Shown: positions 26,180 to 35,457, counted from the first letter of the stretch. The stretch: DNA of 48,670 nt from Flavobacterium psychrophilum (GCA_943325515.2 CALPPS020000008.1:1-48670); one strand, 5' to 3'. A program made the numbers and translations. Notes: generated by a model from the letters alone, not told the origin.

Positions 26180-26187
26180 CAAATATA
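26180..26187 (-). promoter_or_regulatory. -7 promoter element of pgk
   Basis: The minus strand reads TATATTTG, a perfect TAnnTTTG, 28 bp before the pgk ATG. No TTG is seen at the -33 distance. Confidence 0.6.
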
Positions 26188-26364
26188 ATAAAATTAATTT
26201 CATCGGGGATTTTTGTGCTTTTATCGATGGAATAGGTGCTTTTTAAACGTATTAAACTGTTTATTTTCAAATGAATAAAGTTTTTATAGCACTAATTGAA
26301 GCTTCCTTTATGTTTCAAAAGATACTAAGACACTTTGCATCTTATGATAGCTAAATATTTCTAC

Positions 26365-26372
26365 TATATTTG
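26365..26372 (+). promoter_or_regulatory. -7 promoter element of holB, almost touching the start codon
   Basis: TATATTTG ends only 4 bp before the holB ATG at 26377. If used, transcription would start at or just inside the start codon. No TTG stands at a normal -33 distance, so the call is moderate. Confidence 0.45.
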
Positions 26373-26376
26373 CTTC

Positions 26377-27528
26377 ATGCAATTTTCAGACATTATTGGT
26401 CAAGAATATATCAAAAATCATCTCGTTAAAAGTGCTTTATTGGGAAGAATTCCTCATGCACAATTGTTTGTTGGTCCCGAAGGTTGCGGTACTTTAGCAA
26501 CTGCAATTGCCTATGCTCAATTTGTTTTATGTAATAACAATAGGTATGAAAATAACGGAGGAAATGAAAGTTGTAATATGAAATTTCAATCGCTTTCTCA
26601 TCCAGATTTACATTTTGTATATCCAAATGTTGCTAATGAAGATGTTAAATCAAAACCAAAAAGCGCAGATTTTATTGTGGATTGGCGCGAATTCGTTCTG
26701 AAAAATCCGTATGGAAGTTTGTTTGATTGGTATAAGCATTTAGGTGTTCAAAATAAACAAGGAATAATTCGGGTTGAAGACGCACAGGATATTTTAAAAT
26801 CTTTGGCATTGAAATCTTATGAAGGTGGTTATAAAGTAATGATTATTTGGATGGTTGATAAAATGAATATTGAGGCTTCAAATAAATTGCTTAAACTCCT
26901 TGAAGAACCGCCAGAAAAAACACTTTTTATTTTAATTTCTGAAAACGAAGAAGATATCATTCAAACCATTCGATCGAGGTGTCAGGTGATTAATTTTGGA
27001 GCTTTACCAGAATTTATTATTGCTAAAACGATGCGTGAAAAATATTTTTTAGACTCCGCCTCTGCTTCAAAAGTAGCTCATCAAGCACAAGGGAATTATA
27101 ACAAAGCACTTCATATTTTAAATAATGATTGTAATGATTTGCCCTTTGAAAAATGGTTTGTAAATTGGGTTCGTGCTGCCTTTAGAGCTAAACAAAATGC
27201 GGCTGCAATTGAAGAATTAATTTCTTGGAGTGAAGAAATAGCGAGTATTGGACGTGAAGGGCAGAAACAATTTTTAGATTATTGTGTCGTGATGTTTAGA
27301 CAAGCAATGCTTTTAAATTATCAAACTGAGAAATTAGTTTATTTTGAAACATCTGTTGATAATTTTAATTTAGAAAAATTTGCACCTTTTGTAAATGGCA
27401 ACAATATTACCTCTATTTTTAATGAACTTTCAGATGCAATATATCATATTGAAAGAAATGGAAACGCTAAAATAATTTTAACCGATTTATCCATAAAACT
27501 TACTAGATTAATCCATAAAAATGAATAA
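26377..27528 (+). CDS. holB: DNA polymerase III delta-prime subunit (clamp loader)
   Basis: From the ATG at 26377 the protein has 383 residues. It shows a clamp-loader AAA+ pattern: FSDIIGQEYIKNHL at the start, HAQLFVGPEGCGTLATAIAY as a degenerate P-loop, and NKLLKLLEEPPEKTLFILI in the sensor region. It loads the beta sliding clamp in replication. A TTG-initiated frame begins 14 codons earlier, but the conserved start FSDIIGQE fits the ATG at 26377. It is followed 3 bp later by a DoxX-like gene. Confidence 0.88.
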   Translation: MQFSDIIGQEYIKNHLVKSALLGRIPHAQLFVGPEGCGTLATAIAYAQFVLCNNNRYENNGGNESCNMKFQSLSHPDLHFVYPNVANEDVKSKPKSADFIVDWREFVLKNPYGSLFDWYKHLGVQNKQGIIRVEDAQDILKSLALKSYEGGYKVMIIWMVDKMNIEASNKLLKLLEEPPEKTLFILISENEEDIIQTIRSRCQVINFGALPEFIIAKTMREKYFLDSASASKVAHQAQGNYNKALHILNNDCNDLPFEKWFVNWVRAAFRAKQNAAAIEELISWSEEIASIGREGQKQFLDYCVVMFRQAMLLNYQTEKLVYFETSVDNFNLEKFAPFVNGNNITSIFNELSDAIYHIERNGNAKIILTDLSIKLTRLIHKNE

Positions 27529-27531
27529 ATT

Positions 27532-27915
27532 ATGAATAATACTGCTTCTATTTTAGTATTGATTTTTTTGGCGGTCACATACATACAATCTGCTTATGAT
27601 AAAGTTTTTTCTTGGCAAGGAAATGTTGACTGGCTTAAAGGGCATTTTGCTCAAACTATTTTAAAGAACAATGTACCGTTAGCTTTATTTATTATTTTGA
27701 TTCTTGAATTAATAACGGGTGTTTTAACTCTTGTTGGATGTGTTGAATTACTAATTAATGGTGGTAAAACATTTGGATTTTATGGTGCTGTTTTTTCTAG
27801 TATAACATTGATTTTCTTACTATTAGGACAAAGATTAGCTAAAGACTATGATGGTGCAAGAACAATTACAATTTACTTTATACCGTCTCTTATTGCCGTT
27901 TGGTGGTTAAGCTGA
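27532..27915 (+). CDS. DoxX-like small membrane protein
   Basis: The 127-residue protein has four hydrophobic segments (about residues 7-20, 50-68, 80-100 and 110-126) and AYDKVFSWQGNVDWLKGHFA between the first two, which resembles DoxX-type proteins. The family is poorly defined; some members are linked to quinone or redox functions. It follows holB by 3 bp, and a terminator at 27932 ends the unit. The link to replication is most likely only positional. Confidence 0.75.
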   Translation: MNNTASILVLIFLAVTYIQSAYDKVFSWQGNVDWLKGHFAQTILKNNVPLALFIILILELITGVLTLVGCVELLINGGKTFGFYGAVFSSITLIFLLLGQRLAKDYDGARTITIYFIPSLIAVWWLS

Positions 27916-27931
27916 TAATAACCAATGTGTA

Positions 27932-27966
27932 GAAAAAAAGGGCAAATTATCACTTGCCCTTTTTTA
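27932..27966. terminator. Bidirectional terminator between the DoxX-like and OmpH-like genes
   Basis: GGGCAA (27940-27945) pairs with TTGCCC (27954-27959) around an 8-nt loop, flanked by A7 on the left and T6 on the right. It serves the two convergent genes. Confidence 0.85.
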
Positions 27967-27984
27967 ATTATTTTGAATTGGAAA

Positions 27985-28563
27985 CTATTTCTTCTCTTCT
28001 TTTTTAATCCTTGTATTATCTACCTTTTTACCTTCGTTTTTATATTTATCATTGACTAATTTCAAAATATCATTTGTGATATCATAACTGTCTTTAGCAT
28101 AAAGTATAGAAGCTGTTTCACCTGTTCCATAAATATAATCATAACCTTTTTCTTTTCCGTAGTCTTTTATTACTTTACGATAGGTCTTAACTAAAGTATC
28201 CATTTCAACACCGCTTTCTTCTTGCAATTGTTGTAACATAGCTTGCTGAGCGTAACTCAATTCTTGCTCTCTTTGCTGTAATTCAGCTCCTTTTTGTTGT
28301 GCCCAAGCCTGCCCGTTAGCCATAGCATTTTGTTTAAAACTCGCCGCTTCTGATTTAAACTTTGAAACCTCAGCTTCTAATTGACCTCCCATTACTTTGG
28401 ATTTGTCTTTATATTTTTCTTCAATATCTTTAGCTTCAGTAGATTCTTTCATTAATTTAGAAGTATCTATATAGGCCGTTTTAAAATCTTTCGTTTCTGA
28501 TGTTTTGTTACATGCTGTTATTGCAATAACTATTGAAATAAGATAAAGTGTTTTTTTAATCAT
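27985..28563 (-). CDS. OmpH/Skp-like periplasmic protein, predicted lipoprotein
   Basis: The 192-residue protein has a lipobox ITAC, so it is probably lipid-anchored, unlike soluble Skp. The middle is a glutamine-, lysine- and glutamate-rich helical region (roughly residues 38-125), typical of Skp/OmpH tentacles, and YDYIYGTGETASILYAKDSYD closes the body domain. OmpH proteins escort outer membrane proteins through the periplasm. A strong TTTG/TAATTTTG promoter lies upstream. Confidence 0.88.
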   Translation of the reverse strand: MIKKTLYLISIVIAITACNKTSETKDFKTAYIDTSKLMKESTEAKDIEEKYKDKSKVMGGQLEAEVSKFKSEAASFKQNAMANGQAWAQQKGAELQQREQELSYAQQAMLQQLQEESGVEMDTLVKTYRKVIKDYGKEKGYDYIYGTGETASILYAKDSYDITNDILKLVNDKYKNEGKKVDNTRIKKEEKK

Positions 28564-28621
28564 TTTTTTAAAGTTGTTATTGGAGAATTAGAATTTTTTG
28601 TAAGGAATTAAATATTTTGGC

Positions 28622-28648
28622 CAAAATTATAAAAATATACTTGTACAA
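28622..28648 (-). promoter_or_regulatory. Promoter of the OmpH-like gene
   Basis: On the minus strand TTG (28648-28646, inside GTTTG) is followed after 16 bp by TAATTTTG (28629-28622). The start codon is about 58 bp downstream. Confidence 0.62.
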
Positions 28649-28750
28649 ACTAGTTGTGAAAATTTGTTATTGCTTTTGTTTTTTACCTCCATAAGTTATA
28701 ATTATTAAAAAGACTCTTTTGATTTTATTTTTCTATGGTTTTTGGCTTTC

Positions 28751-28776
28751 AATAAAGCGTTTTTAGGCGCTTTATT
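28751..28776. terminator. Hairpin downstream of the methyltransferase gene
   Basis: AATAAAGCG (28751-28759) pairs perfectly with CGCTTTATT (28768-28776), with an 8-nt loop. There is no strong T tract on the minus strand, so it may be a weak terminator or only a stable 3' end. Confidence 0.45.
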
Positions 28777-28841
28777 ATTTTATGAATATAATTACATGTA
28801 TTTTTAGTTATAATTAAATGAGGCTTTTTATTTTCGTTTTA

Positions 28842-29684
28842 CTAATTATTTATCACATAAATGTGAGATGAATACTCATTTGTTTTCTTTCCTGAGAGAT
28901 TTGACTTCAAACCAACAAAAAAAGCTCTGACAAAATTCATACTACCTGTTTTATACTTTTCAGACAATAGGCTTACATAAAAACTATCAAATTTCATTGG
29001 TAATACTTCTACTAATTTCATTTGGTTTTCTGCAAATAATTTATCGATTGTTGTTTTTGAAAAGTGCCAAATATGTCTTGGTACATCATAAGCTGCCCAA
29101 TGTCTTCCATAAAAATTTGCGTCAAAAGATTTAAAATTTGGAACTGCAATAATTATTATACCAGAGGGTTTTACTAGTCTTTTTAATTCTTTTAAATATT
29201 CTTCAAGATTGGGCACATGTTCTAATACGTGCCACAAAGTTATGGCATCAAAAGAGTAGCTTTCTAAATCTGACAGACTATCGGCAAAATGTACTCCTTT
29301 ATTAATTGCAATTGTTTTTGCTTTTGTGTTAGGCTCAATTCCTAAGACTTGCCATCCGTCATTTTTAGCTGCCACTAAAAAATCTCCTGTGCCTGCTCCA
29401 ATATCTAAAAGTTTTCCTTTTTCTGATTTTGCATTAATTAATTTTACTTTGTTTTTGAGTGCAATATTTTTGATGAAATGATAAACTTTTTCAAACAAAG
29501 ATCGTTTCCCATCTGTATGGGAAATATAATCTTCGCTTTCATAATAACTAGGTAATTGCTCTAAAGAGGGTTTTGGGAAAGTTATTAATAAATCATATTC
29601 TGGATTATGATGTAATTCGAAAATTTCTTTTGAAACAGAATGGTCTTTTACTTTTTGAAAAAAAATATTGTTTTGAAAACTCAT
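28842..29684 (-). CDS. Class I SAM-dependent methyltransferase
   Basis: The 280-residue protein has the methyltransferase glycine motif LLDIGAGTGDFL (about residues 91-102), IEPN as the second motif, and ITLWHVLEHVPNLEEYLKEL as the third. It is a Methyltransf_11/12-like fold; the substrate cannot be assigned. It lies downstream of mnmG on the same strand, separated by 54 bp holding one of two parS-like sites. Confidence 0.88.
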   Translation of the reverse strand: MSFQNNIFFQKVKDHSVSKEIFELHHNPEYDLLITFPKPSLEQLPSYYESEDYISHTDGKRSLFEKVYHFIKNIALKNKVKLINAKSEKGKLLDIGAGTGDFLVAAKNDGWQVLGIEPNTKAKTIAINKGVHFADSLSDLESYSFDAITLWHVLEHVPNLEEYLKELKRLVKPSGIIIIAVPNFKSFDANFYGRHWAAYDVPRHIWHFSKTTIDKLFAENQMKLVEVLPMKFDSFYVSLLSEKYKTGSMNFVRAFFVGLKSNLSGKKTNEYSSHIYVINN

Positions 29685-29717
29685 ATAAACACTGTATTAA
29701 TAAGGCTTGACTGATTT

Positions 29718-29733
29718 AGTTTCACGTGGAACA
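29718..29733. other. parS-like ParB-binding site, copy 1 (15 of 16 bases)
   Basis: The minus strand reads TGTTCCACGTGAAACT, one base different from the bacterial parS consensus TGTTNCACGTGAAACA. It is intergenic, between mnmG and the methyltransferase gene. Confidence 0.75.
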
Positions 29734-29738
29734 AAAAA

Positions 29739-31610
29739 TTATCTTCCCATATAAATTAATAATACTGAAACATCAGATGGAGAAACTCCGCTTATTCTTG
29801 AAGCCTGAGAAATAGTTACGGGACGAATTTTACTTAGCTTTTGTTTTGCTTCTGTAGACATGGATTTAATTTTATTATAATCAAAATTTTCAGGAATCTT
29901 AATGTCTTCTAATCTGGTTAATTTTTCGGCATTGTTTCTTTCTTTTTCTATGTAGCCTGAATATTTAACTTGTATTTCGGCCTGTTCGATGATTTCTTTA
30001 TCTAATTCATTTTCTTGAATATATTGTTGAACTTTTTCAAACTTCAATATGTCGTCTAATTCAATTTGTGGTCTTGAAAACACTTTGAACATTTTATCAG
30101 ACTGAACCATAGGGGCGCTTTCCTTTTCAACTAAAATAGGATTTGCCTCTTCTTGAGTAACACTGGTTTCTTTGAAAAAGTTAACCATTTTTTCACTTTC
30201 ATTGAATTTATTTTCCATTCGTCTCATTCTTTTTTCAGAGACTAAACCAATTTCGAATGACATTGGAGTTAGCCTAAAATCAGCATTATCTTGGCGTAAG
30301 AGCGTACGATATTCAGCACGCGAGGTAAACATTCTATAAGGTTCTTCAGTGCCTTTAGTTATTAAATCGTCAATTAAAACCCCTATGTAAGCTTCGTCGC
30401 GGCGTAAAATTAAGGGCACTTGTTCTTTTACTTTTAATGCAGCGTTAATTCCTGCCATAATTCCTTGAGATGCAGCTTCTTCATAACCTGTTGTTCCGTT
30501 AATTTGACCAGCAAAAAACAATCCTTCAACTAACTTTGTTTCGAGAGTGTGCTTCAACTGTGTTGGCGGAAAATAGTCGTATTCTATAGCATAGCCTGGT
30601 CTAAAAAATTTAACTTTTTCAAATCCTTCTACAGAGCGTAATGCTTTAAACTGAATGTCTTCAGGCAGAGAAGTTGAAAATCCGTTTACATATACTTCTA
30701 CAGTGTTCCACCCTTCGGGCTCTACAAAAAGTTGGTGTCTTTCTTTATCAGCAAATCGATTAATTTTATCTTCAATTGAGGGACAATATCTTGGCCCTAT
30801 ACTTTTAATTCTACCATTAAACATGGGAGATCGATCAAAACCTTCGCGAAGTATATTATGCACTTCATTTGACGTGTAGGTCATATGACACAATTTTTGA
30901 TGTGTCAGCGGTTTTGTTTCATCTGAATAAGAGAACTTATCGGGAACCAGATCTCCGGCTTCTTCTTTCATTTTAGAATAATCCAGTGAACGTCCATCAA
31001 CTCTTGGCGGGGTTCCTGTTTTCATTCTCCCTGCCTCAAAACCGGCTTTAATTAAATCATCTGTAATACCATAAGCAGCACTTTCTCCTGCTCGTCCTCC
31101 GCCAAATTGTTTGTCGCCAATGTGAATTAATCCATTAAGAAATGTTCCATTGGTTAATACAACTGTTTTAGCTTTAATCTCTATTCCTAGGGAGGTTACA
31201 ATTCCTTTAATTTTATTATTCTTAATTAAAAGGCCTTTAACCATTTCTTGATAAAAATCAAGATTAGGAGTTTGCTCTAATCTCAATCTCCACTCTTCCG
31301 AAAAACGCATTCTGTCTGATTGTACTCTTGGTGACCACATAGCTGGCCCTTTTGATTTGTTTAACATTTTAAACTGCACTGCTGTTTTGTCCGAAATAAT
31401 TCCAGAATATCCTCCCAGCGCATCAATTTCACGAACAATCTGTCCTTTTGCAATCCCACCCATAGCTGGATTACATGACATTTGGGCAATATTTTGTAGG
31501 CTCATAGTAACTAACAAGGTGCTACAGCCTAGATTTGCCGATGCTGCTGCTGCTTCACAACCTGCGTGACCTGCTCCAACTACTATTGTATCGTATTTTT
31601 CTAAAAACAT
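29739..31610 (-). CDS. mnmG: tRNA uridine 5-carboxymethylaminomethyl modification enzyme
   Basis: The 623-residue protein is MnmG (GidA). VVGAGHAGCEAAAASANLG (residues 10-28) is the FAD-binding motif, and MSCNPAMGGIAKG and GRAGESAAYGI are family blocks. With MnmE it modifies the wobble uridine of several tRNAs. It follows ybeY by 1 bp. Two parS-like sites flank it: 29718-29733 after the stop and 31619-31634 in the end of ybeY. In many bacteria this gene lies near the origin. Confidence 0.97.
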   Translation of the reverse strand: MFLEKYDTIVVGAGHAGCEAAAASANLGCSTLLVTMSLQNIAQMSCNPAMGGIAKGQIVREIDALGGYSGIISDKTAVQFKMLNKSKGPAMWSPRVQSDRMRFSEEWRLRLEQTPNLDFYQEMVKGLLIKNNKIKGIVTSLGIEIKAKTVVLTNGTFLNGLIHIGDKQFGGGRAGESAAYGITDDLIKAGFEAGRMKTGTPPRVDGRSLDYSKMKEEAGDLVPDKFSYSDETKPLTHQKLCHMTYTSNEVHNILREGFDRSPMFNGRIKSIGPRYCPSIEDKINRFADKERHQLFVEPEGWNTVEVYVNGFSTSLPEDIQFKALRSVEGFEKVKFFRPGYAIEYDYFPPTQLKHTLETKLVEGLFFAGQINGTTGYEEAASQGIMAGINAALKVKEQVPLILRRDEAYIGVLIDDLITKGTEEPYRMFTSRAEYRTLLRQDNADFRLTPMSFEIGLVSEKRMRRMENKFNESEKMVNFFKETSVTQEEANPILVEKESAPMVQSDKMFKVFSRPQIELDDILKFEKVQQYIQENELDKEIIEQAEIQVKYSGYIEKERNNAEKLTRLEDIKIPENFDYNKIKSMSTEAKQKLSKIRPVTISQASRISGVSPSDVSVLLIYMGR

Positions 31611-31611
31611 T

Positions 31612-32034
31612 TTAATTTTGTTTCACGTGGAACATCTTCATTTTTTCCTCTTCTTTTAGACGCATAAGTTTTTTGTCGTCTATGTTTTTATCTCTGTAGC
31701 CACAGTAATGCAAAACACCGTGCGCCATAACTCTATTTAATTCTTGTTGAAAATCAACATCAAAGTCTAGTGCATTTTCTCGAACTCTTTCAACAGAAAT
31801 AAAAATATCTCCGTGTAATTCATTTCCTACAGAGTAATCAAAGCTTATAATATCGGTTAATGTGTCGTGCTTTAGGTATTGTTTATTTATTTCTAGCAAA
31901 TAATCGTCGTTGCAAAAGATAAAATTAATCTCACCTTCATTCTTTATTTCGGAGTTGATGACCTTAGAAATCCAATCTGAATATAAGGATTCGTCTTGCA
32001 AAGTAAAATCTAGCTCGTAATTGAAACTAATCAT
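31612..32034 (-). CDS. ybeY: YbeY endoribonuclease for rRNA maturation
   Basis: The 140-residue protein matches YbeY. The metal motif is H105-G-V-L-H109 followed by YCGYRD, so the third ligand position of the common HGxLHLxGYDH pattern is D115 instead of His; I recall this as a frequent Bacteroidota variant. YbeY acts in 16S rRNA 3'-end maturation. It overlaps the DUF4175 gene by 8 bp and ends 1 bp before mnmG. Its last residues MFHVKQN encode a perfect parS-like site. Confidence 0.94.
   Translation of the reverse strand: MISFNYELDFTLQDESLYSDWISKVINSEIKNEGEINFIFCNDDYLLEINKQYLKHDTLTDIISFDYSVGNELHGDIFISVERVRENALDFDVDFQQELNRVMAHGVLHYCGYRDKNIDDKKLMRLKEEEKMKMFHVKQN
31619..31634. other. parS-like ParB-binding site, copy 2 (perfect, inside ybeY)
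   Basis: The minus strand reads TGTTCCACGTGAAACA, a full match to the bacterial parS consensus TGTTNCACGTGAAACA. It covers the codons for F135-K138 and parts of the neighbours in YbeY. It lies 1901 bp from copy 1. Confidence 0.85.
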
Positions 32035-35000
32035 TGGTTTTAAAATATTCTTGAACCTTTTGGTTAAAGTTGGAGCGCAAAGGTAAGCTTTGTCTGTTTA
32101 AAATTTCTATACTCTTTAAATATTCTTGAAGTTTTGAGGGCAACACATTGGCTTTGTTATCGAACTCTTTCTTATTAGTTTCAGATTGTCGTTTCTTGTC
32201 TTCGCCTTGTTGTTGTATTGCCTTTTCAAGTTTTAATAATTCATATTTAACATTTAAAATCTTTTGTAAAGCTTCATTATTAAAACCTTTGTTCAACAAT
32301 TGTTTCTCGATTTGTTTCATTTGGTCAATTGCATTTTGACCATTTCCACCAACACCTTGTTTTTTTAATTCGTTTTCTAAAGCTTCACGCAATTGTTGTT
32401 GTTCTTTGTAAATTTCCATAATGGCTTTTGCATCTCCTTCACCATCTTGACCGTTTTCACCATTTTTATTGCCTTGCGAATTTCCATTATGGTCACCTTG
32501 ACCATTTTTGCCGTTCTGGGCGTTTTTACCGTTACCTTCTTTTCCATCTTTACCCTCTTTTTTCCCTTCGGTTCCGTCTTCAGATTCTCCATCTTTTCCG
32601 TCTTTACCTTCTCCAGATTTGTCGCCTTTCTTCATCCCTTTCTTCATCTTTTCACCCAAGCCTTCTTGCTTTTTGATAATGTCTGGTAACTGCATTCCTG
32701 CGCCCTGTCCTTTTCCAGGTTTAGGCTTTCCTTGACCTTGCATCTGCATGTCCATTTGCATGCTGTTGAGAATGTCGCTTAGCATGTCGGCTAATTTATT
32801 AGATGAGGAGACCGCATATTGCTGGTGTGAATTTCCTTTCGGAATATTAGCTTCTGCTAAAGTTTCAATTGCTTTATCTACGTTATACTGAACGTTTCCG
32901 ATTTCTGTTGTGATGTTCTCTGCTATTTTTGGATTGCGTAAAGACATAGCGAATAAACTATCATCAACATGTTTAAACTGTTGTTTTAAGTCCTGTTGGA
33001 TTTTTAAGTTTTTATTAAATGATGGGGCGCCCCTGTTTAAGTTTTTAAACTTCTTCATTACATCTTCTTGGGAAAAAGAATAGGCCAGAAGATTGTCCAA
33101 AATTTGACGCAACATAGCAACATCTTCTTCCATTTGATCCTTTTCGCCTGACTGCATTTGCTCTTGCATTTGTTGGCTCATTTGCTTCATTTTTTTTGAA
33201 GCACTTTTTTGTTTTTGTTTTGCCTTTTCTTTTTGTTGTTTTTGTAATTGGTCTTTTGCATTATTTAAATCTTCATCTATGCTCTTTTCTTTTTCCTCTG
33301 TGCTTGGCAAATCCATTGGAGCTTTTAATTCTTTATTTTCTTTTTCTAAATCATTGATTTCTTCCTGAATCTTGTCAAATTCTTTGTTAATATCATCTTG
33401 CTTATCCGTCTTGTTTTCCTCTGTTTTGTCAGCTAATTTATCTTGTTTGTCGGCTAATTTGTCAAGTTTATTTGCAATTTGTTCTGCTTTTTTCTCCACA
33501 TAATAACGTTTAGTTAATTCAACTAATTGCTCCAAGCTTTTAGTTTGATTTTTACTAGCTTGTTGAAACTTCTCCATTTTTTCAAACAATTCTTCTTTAC
33601 TGATTTTCTCATTCAGCTTTTGAAGCTCGTCTAAAAGTTTTTTATTTTTTTCTATATCTTCTTTTGTTTTCTCCAACCGTTCTTGAAGTAATTCTTTTTT
33701 CTCATCTTTCTTTTCTGCTTTGAATTGCTCTAAATTATTTTTCATCTTTTCTGAAAAATCTTTCATCTTTTCATCTTGTTGCTTTTGACGTTGGATAAAA
33801 TCATTTACTTTCTGTTGTTCTTTATAGTCTAGATTGTCTTTCTCTTTGGCCATTTTTTGTAATTTTTCCATTTCGGAAAGCTGTTTATCTTGGGCTTTTA
33901 ATGATTTAGATAAAGAGTTGATGTTCTCATTTTGCTGCTGCATCATTTCATCTTGTGTCTCGGTTTCAGTAGAAATTCTATTGCTAAAAACAGACGATTT
34001 AGTGCTTTTGAAATTATGAATAGCATCGTTATCAAAAATCTCAAAATAATATTCATACGAAACACCTTCTTCTACAGGTAGATTGCTTGGGAAAGAAAAC
34101 ACAAACTGATCGTAAACATCTCTCTTAACCGGAATAAATGCTTTTTTTACCGTGTTCGGCTTATCTTTTGGGTAGTAAATAATTTGAAGCTTGGACAAGC
34201 CGTAATCGTCCGAAATTTGCCCTAAAACAAAGTTCTTATTGACCTTTAAGCTATCCGGCGCATTATTCACATTAATGGTTGGATATTGGTCTTTAATTAC
34301 AGAAATCTGATAATTTAATTTCTCATAATTCTGAACCTTATTATTCGATGTACGGATTTGATAATCTAGATTCTGTAGAATGCTTTTAGACAATGTAAAT
34401 GTATTGTCATTTTTTGCAAAGGTATAACGGGCATTTTCATTTACCCAATCTACCTTTTGAGTAGCGAGCGTATTCATTCTCCAAGTTACCTGAGTTCCTT
34501 CCGGAATAATCGCATTTCCGGTTCCTTTGATAACTTCTGATTTTTTATTCAGGTAATTGGGGAAATTCAACACCATTTCAAAATTAGCAATAGATGGAAC
34601 TGTAACAACTTTTAATTCATAATCATGTGACGAGACGTCATTAGCTTCTATATGAAACTCTAAATCTTCAGAAGGTTTTGGAATCACAAATTCAAACTCA
34701 CCTGCTTTATTACTTTCCATAAAATAACTTTCATCATCAATAAAAATGATGGCGTTTTCAGGAACAACTTTGCCATTTGTTTTTACTTTTAAAAGAAAAT
34801 CCTTGTTTTGTTCAGTCTGCAAATTGGTATTTAAAACTTCAAACTCAAATGGCGCCGGTGGCAAAAATTGTTGTTTGAAATGCATCACACGGTTCAAACT
34901 TTGTGAAATCAGATTGCTGTTTCCGGAAATATAAAAGAACAAAAAAAACAAAATTGGAATAATCGCCAAAGGCAAATATTTCTTATTGTTTCCAAAGTTT

Positions 35001-35431
35001 ATGGCGTTTCCAAACGGAATTGGTTGCAACGTGTTTGCTTTTTGATCAATTGATGCCGCTAACAACTCCGATTTGTTTCTGTCATAAGAAAGCTGTAAAA
35101 AATTAGTCAGCTTATCTTCTATTTCCCCGAAATGATTTCCAATAATAACTGATGCCTCCTCATAATCAATTCCTTTTTGAAGTTTGGATAATTTGAATAA
35201 CGGAAAACAAATAAATCTAAAAAACAAAAAGAGTTCAACTAGAACAAAAGAGGAAAACAATACGGTTCTTGCTGCTGGTTTAAGCCAAAGGAAGTATTCT
35301 ATAAACAAAGTAACTATGAAATACAGCAATCCTATTCCAATAAAGAAAATAATTCCTTTTAGCAATTGATTAGTATAATACTTATTAATAAAGCCTTCTA
35401 ACTTTTGATATATAATCTTTGAATTATCCAA
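32027..35431 (-). CDS. Giant DUF4175-family membrane protein with long coiled coil
   Basis: The 1134-residue protein has two or three N-terminal membrane segments (about residues 24-75 and 150-170), a beta-rich periplasmic part, then a coiled coil rich in Lys, Glu and Gln (about 500-760) and a Gly/Asn/Lys low-complexity stretch near 925-1000. It matches DUF4175, a Bacteroidota family of unknown function. It starts at TTG 35431 because an in-frame TAA lies two codons upstream and no early ATG fits. It heads the ybeY-mnmG unit. Confidence 0.85.
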   Translation of the reverse strand: MDNSKIIYQKLEGFINKYYTNQLLKGIIFFIGIGLLYFIVTLFIEYFLWLKPAARTVLFSSFVLVELFLFFRFICFPLFKLSKLQKGIDYEEASVIIGNHFGEIEDKLTNFLQLSYDRNKSELLAASIDQKANTLQPIPFGNAINFGNNKKYLPLAIIPILFFLFFYISGNSNLISQSLNRVMHFKQQFLPPAPFEFEVLNTNLQTEQNKDFLLKVKTNGKVVPENAIIFIDDESYFMESNKAGEFEFVIPKPSEDLEFHIEANDVSSHDYELKVVTVPSIANFEMVLNFPNYLNKKSEVIKGTGNAIIPEGTQVTWRMNTLATQKVDWVNENARYTFAKNDNTFTLSKSILQNLDYQIRTSNNKVQNYEKLNYQISVIKDQYPTINVNNAPDSLKVNKNFVLGQISDDYGLSKLQIIYYPKDKPNTVKKAFIPVKRDVYDQFVFSFPSNLPVEEGVSYEYYFEIFDNDAIHNFKSTKSSVFSNRISTETETQDEMMQQQNENINSLSKSLKAQDKQLSEMEKLQKMAKEKDNLDYKEQQKVNDFIQRQKQQDEKMKDFSEKMKNNLEQFKAEKKDEKKELLQERLEKTKEDIEKNKKLLDELQKLNEKISKEELFEKMEKFQQASKNQTKSLEQLVELTKRYYVEKKAEQIANKLDKLADKQDKLADKTEENKTDKQDDINKEFDKIQEEINDLEKENKELKAPMDLPSTEEKEKSIDEDLNNAKDQLQKQQKEKAKQKQKSASKKMKQMSQQMQEQMQSGEKDQMEEDVAMLRQILDNLLAYSFSQEDVMKKFKNLNRGAPSFNKNLKIQQDLKQQFKHVDDSLFAMSLRNPKIAENITTEIGNVQYNVDKAIETLAEANIPKGNSHQQYAVSSSNKLADMLSDILNSMQMDMQMQGQGKPKPGKGQGAGMQLPDIIKKQEGLGEKMKKGMKKGDKSGEGKDGKDGESEDGTEGKKEGKDGKEGNGKNAQNGKNGQGDHNGNSQGNKNGENGQDGEGDAKAIMEIYKEQQQLREALENELKKQGVGGNGQNAIDQMKQIEKQLLNKGFNNEALQKILNVKYELLKLEKAIQQQGEDKKRQSETNKKEFDNKANVLPSKLQEYLKSIEILNRQSLPLRSNFNQKVQEYFKTND

Positions 35432-35457
35432 TTTTTATAATTTCTTTTTATAACCGA

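Noticed and set aside
32393..32689. Plus-strand frames opposite the DUF4175 low-complexity region
   Set aside because: They arise because the minus-strand Gly/Asn/Lys codons avoid stops in the other frames; no start signal and no family features.
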